This document shows, piece after piece, positions 5,944 through 6,459 of a DNA stretch of 6,459 nucleotides. Each line of letters opens with the position of its first letter. The stretch's first letter is position 1. The DNA lies in NCBI GenBank assembly GCA_029288195.1, contig JARFPR010000327.1:1-6459 (forward strand). The letters run 5' to 3'. A program made the translations under genes and the position numbers. Below the pieces are notes generated by a model. It was not told the origin of the DNA, did no database searches, and saw nothing but the letters and a program-made list of their open reading frames with translations. Origin of the DNA: Gammaproteobacteria bacterium. Its GTDB lineage: Bacteria > Pseudomonadota > Gammaproteobacteria > GCA-001735895.

Positions 5944-6056
5944 GGAGAAAGGCATCTCGGATCGTCACCGGTCGGACCGGACCTGATCAAGAGCGTAAAA
6001 GCCTTTCAACTTTTCTTCAGGTCTCGGTTCCTCGAAGTGTTGTGACGCCTTTCTCC
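5944..6056 (-). ncRNA. Candidate structured RNA or palindromic element, nested inverted repeats
   Basis: A 113-nt segment closed by a perfect 10-bp inverted repeat: GGAGAAAGGC at 5944-5953 and GCCTTTCTCC at 6047-6056. Inside it, GTCAC (5964-5968) pairs with GTGAC (6042-6046), stacking directly on the outer stem on one side with a 10-nt bulge on the other. GACCTGA (5980-5986) pairs with TCAGGTC (6017-6023), and AAAAG (5997-6001) with CTTTT (6010-6014) within that arm. CCGGTC-G-GACCGG (5968-5980) gives a further hairpin. All pairs are compatible in one multibranched fold apart from one-base overlaps at 5968 and 5980. Minus-strand orientation is preferred because the strong terminator follows 14 nt downstream and the membrane-protein gene lies upstream. 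I do not recognise a known RNA family. A miniature inverted-repeat element is an alternative, but no flanking target duplication is visible. Confidence 0.4.
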
Positions 6057-6073
6057 AATATCTCTGTAGACAT
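6017..6073 (-). CDS. Possible 18-aa peptide with an exceptionally strong ribosome binding site
   Basis: The ATG at 6073-6071 opens an 18-codon frame, MSTEILEKGVTTLRGTET, rich in Thr (5) and Glu (3). It is preceded by TAAAGGAGGTGATC, and the last base of the preceding frame's TAA is the first base of this ATG (TAATG), a classical translational-coupling layout. The first 27 or so nt lie upstream of, and the rest within, the inverted-repeat segment, so ribosomes on this frame would open its outer stem. Shifting frame around 6037 lets the peptide continue for 23 more residues (FEEPRPEEKLKG... to a TGA at 5967-5965), so a longer 35-residue peptide could have been broken by one base. Evidence for translation is the start region only; no homologue is recognised. 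Confidence 0.35.
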   Translation of the reverse strand: MSTEILEKGVTTLRGTET

Positions 6074-6189
6074 TAGATCACCTCCTTTACGTTGTTGCAG
6101 ATGACACGAAGCATGCCACAGAATTCCTGTCTGTCAATGCCCTGTGCTGGTTCCACCGGCAACCTGCGGGCTCGAGGCAGTCGTACCAT
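6073..6189 (-). CDS. Possible 38-aa small protein coupled to the 18-aa frame
   Basis: The ATG at 6189-6187, with AAGG 8 nt upstream, opens a 38-codon frame (MVRLPRARRLPVEP ... NNVKEVI) ending in the TAA that overlaps the next ATG. The anti-16S sequence is embedded in its last codons (AAG GAG GTG ATC). The same frame is open further upstream to 6267, reading SKELTQKLRDWIIEDAKAAA with high third-position GC, but it has no standard start there and overlaps the end of the membrane-protein gene. It may be a small gene, a broken longer one, or chance. I do not recognise it. Confidence 0.3.
   Translation of the reverse strand: MVRLPRARRLPVEPAQGIDRQEFCGMLRVICNNVKEVI
6074..6087 (-). promoter_or_regulatory. 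Full-length Shine-Dalgarno sequence, anti-16S
   Basis: Minus-strand TAAAGGAGGTGATC is complementary over at least 12 bases to the proteobacterial 16S 3' end (GATCACCTCCTT). It lies 2 nt before the ATG at 6073 measured from its end, with the AGGAGG core at normal spacing. Most genes match over only 4-6 bases, and none of the other starts in this window comes close. Confidence 0.7.
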
Positions 6190-6244
6190 AGCCGCGGCCT
6201 TCGCATCCTCGATGATCCAGTCGCGCAGCTTTTGGGTGAGTTCT

Positions 6245-6459
6245 TTACTGCCCGCCGCGCAGCAGCGTCACCGGGTTGAAATGCAGGCGGTGCAGCAGGT
6301 AGCGCGCGCCGAGCGCAAGCGATAGGCCACTGACGGCGAAGGCGACCAGTGCGCCGAGCCAGAGTAAGTCCTCGGACGGCAGTTTCAAGCGGTAGTGCAA
6401 CAGCGGTAGCGCAATCGCGGCCCCAAGCAGGATCGCGAAAGTCGACGCGATTGCCGCCA
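6245..6459 (-). CDS. C-terminus of an integral membrane protein, probably an ABC transporter permease (FtsX-like), partial
   Basis: A minus-strand frame enters from the right edge (first full codon 6457-6455) and ends at TAA 6247-6245, giving the last 70 residues of a protein whose start is outside the window. It holds two membrane helices: AAIASTFAILLGAAIALPLL (about 1-20 of the visible part) and LLWLGALVAFAVSGLSLALG (about 32-51). They are separated by a short HYRLKLPSED loop. The end RYLLHRLHFNPVTLLRGGQ has the basic 'P-x-x-LLR' ending typical of FtsX/MacB/YbbP-type permeases, which couple ATP hydrolysis in the cytoplasm to work on lipids, lipoproteins or peptides outside. High third-position GC supports real coding. 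The two-helix, loop and basic tail layout fits the last two helices of the FtsX-like domain. The fold call rests on a short piece and other polytopic proteins are possible. Transcription would continue through the small frames to the terminator at 5930-5900. Confidence 0.6.
   Translation of the reverse strand, partial: AAIASTFAILLGAAIALPLLHYRLKLPSEDLLWLGALVAFAVSGLSLALGARYLLHRLHFNPVTLLRGGQ

Noticed and set aside
5977..5988. Minus-strand TCAGGTCCGG matches part of the bacterial 4.5S (SRP) RNA core
   Set aside because: The essential GGAAGGAAGCAGCC part that should follow is absent and the surrounding pairing differs.
6000..6025. Hammerhead-like CTGAAGA ... GAAA on the minus strand
   Set aside because: The two core boxes are only 6 nt apart, leaving no room for stem II, and no cleavage-site helix is visible.
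6073..6090. Plus-strand GATCACCTCCTTTA looks like the 3' end of a 16S rRNA gene
   Set aside because: The upstream bases do not continue as 16S helix 45. Read on the minus strand it sits correctly as a Shine-Dalgarno before an ATG.
6092..6325. Plus-strand 77-codon open frame
   Set aside because: It runs antisense through the permease end, and its composition is unlike a protein. The minus-strand permease frame shows clear membrane helices.
1..6459. CRISPR arrays, insertion sequences, integrases and replication origins
   Set aside because: No spaced direct repeats, transposase or recombinase reading frames, or iteron or DnaA-box clusters were found on reading both strands.

Overview
The window looks like chromosomal DNA of a gammaproteobacterium. 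This is an inference from three things: the PEP-CTERM tail variant (VPAAVWLFGTGLIGLVG followed by a basic end), the sigma70-type promoters, and a Shine-Dalgarno sequence matching the proteobacterial 16S 3' end. No rRNA or tRNA gene is present to place it more closely. Base composition is uneven. The gamma-glutamyltransferase and permease end is visibly GC-rich, while the stretch at about 1.5-4.1 kb is AT-richer and carries only small, unrecognised genes.

Layout. (1) Positions 92-1246, minus strand: a bactofilin gene followed 54 nt later by a gene for a small protein with a degenerate class I methyltransferase fold, probably one transcription unit. (2) Positions 1375-1534, plus strand: an orphan PEP-CTERM sorting signal with no protein body, followed by a good rho-independent terminator. 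It looks like the relic of a lost exported-protein gene. (3) Positions 1787-3979: four small genes of unknown function. These are a secreted or membrane-anchored protein (minus), a one-TM protein (plus), a coiled-coil protein (minus) and a 76-aa charged protein (minus). The first two have good sigma70-type promoters. (4) Positions 4149-5759, minus: a complete gamma-glutamyltransferase family Ntn-hydrolase of the short, signal-peptide-less YwrD-like type, with its own promoter whose -10 box sits inside an inverted repeat. (5) Positions 5908-6459, minus: the C-terminus of an integral membrane protein, probably an FtsX-like ABC transporter permease. It is followed by about 300 bp without a normal gene, ending in a strong terminator.

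That last 300 bp is the most unusual part. On the minus strand it has a full-length anti-16S Shine-Dalgarno sequence (TAAAGGAGGTGATC), a TAATG stop/start overlap joining two tiny reading frames (38 and 18 codons), and a 113-nt segment with nested inverted repeats. The outer arm is a perfect 10 bp. A 9-bp-stem terminator follows just downstream. It could be a structured small RNA, a leader or attenuator-like element, a broken small-peptide gene, or a miniature palindromic element. I cannot decide between these from one sequence.

The genes do not form one obvious pathway. The only clear functional pairing is bactofilin with the methyltransferase-like gene, and it rests on adjacency alone.
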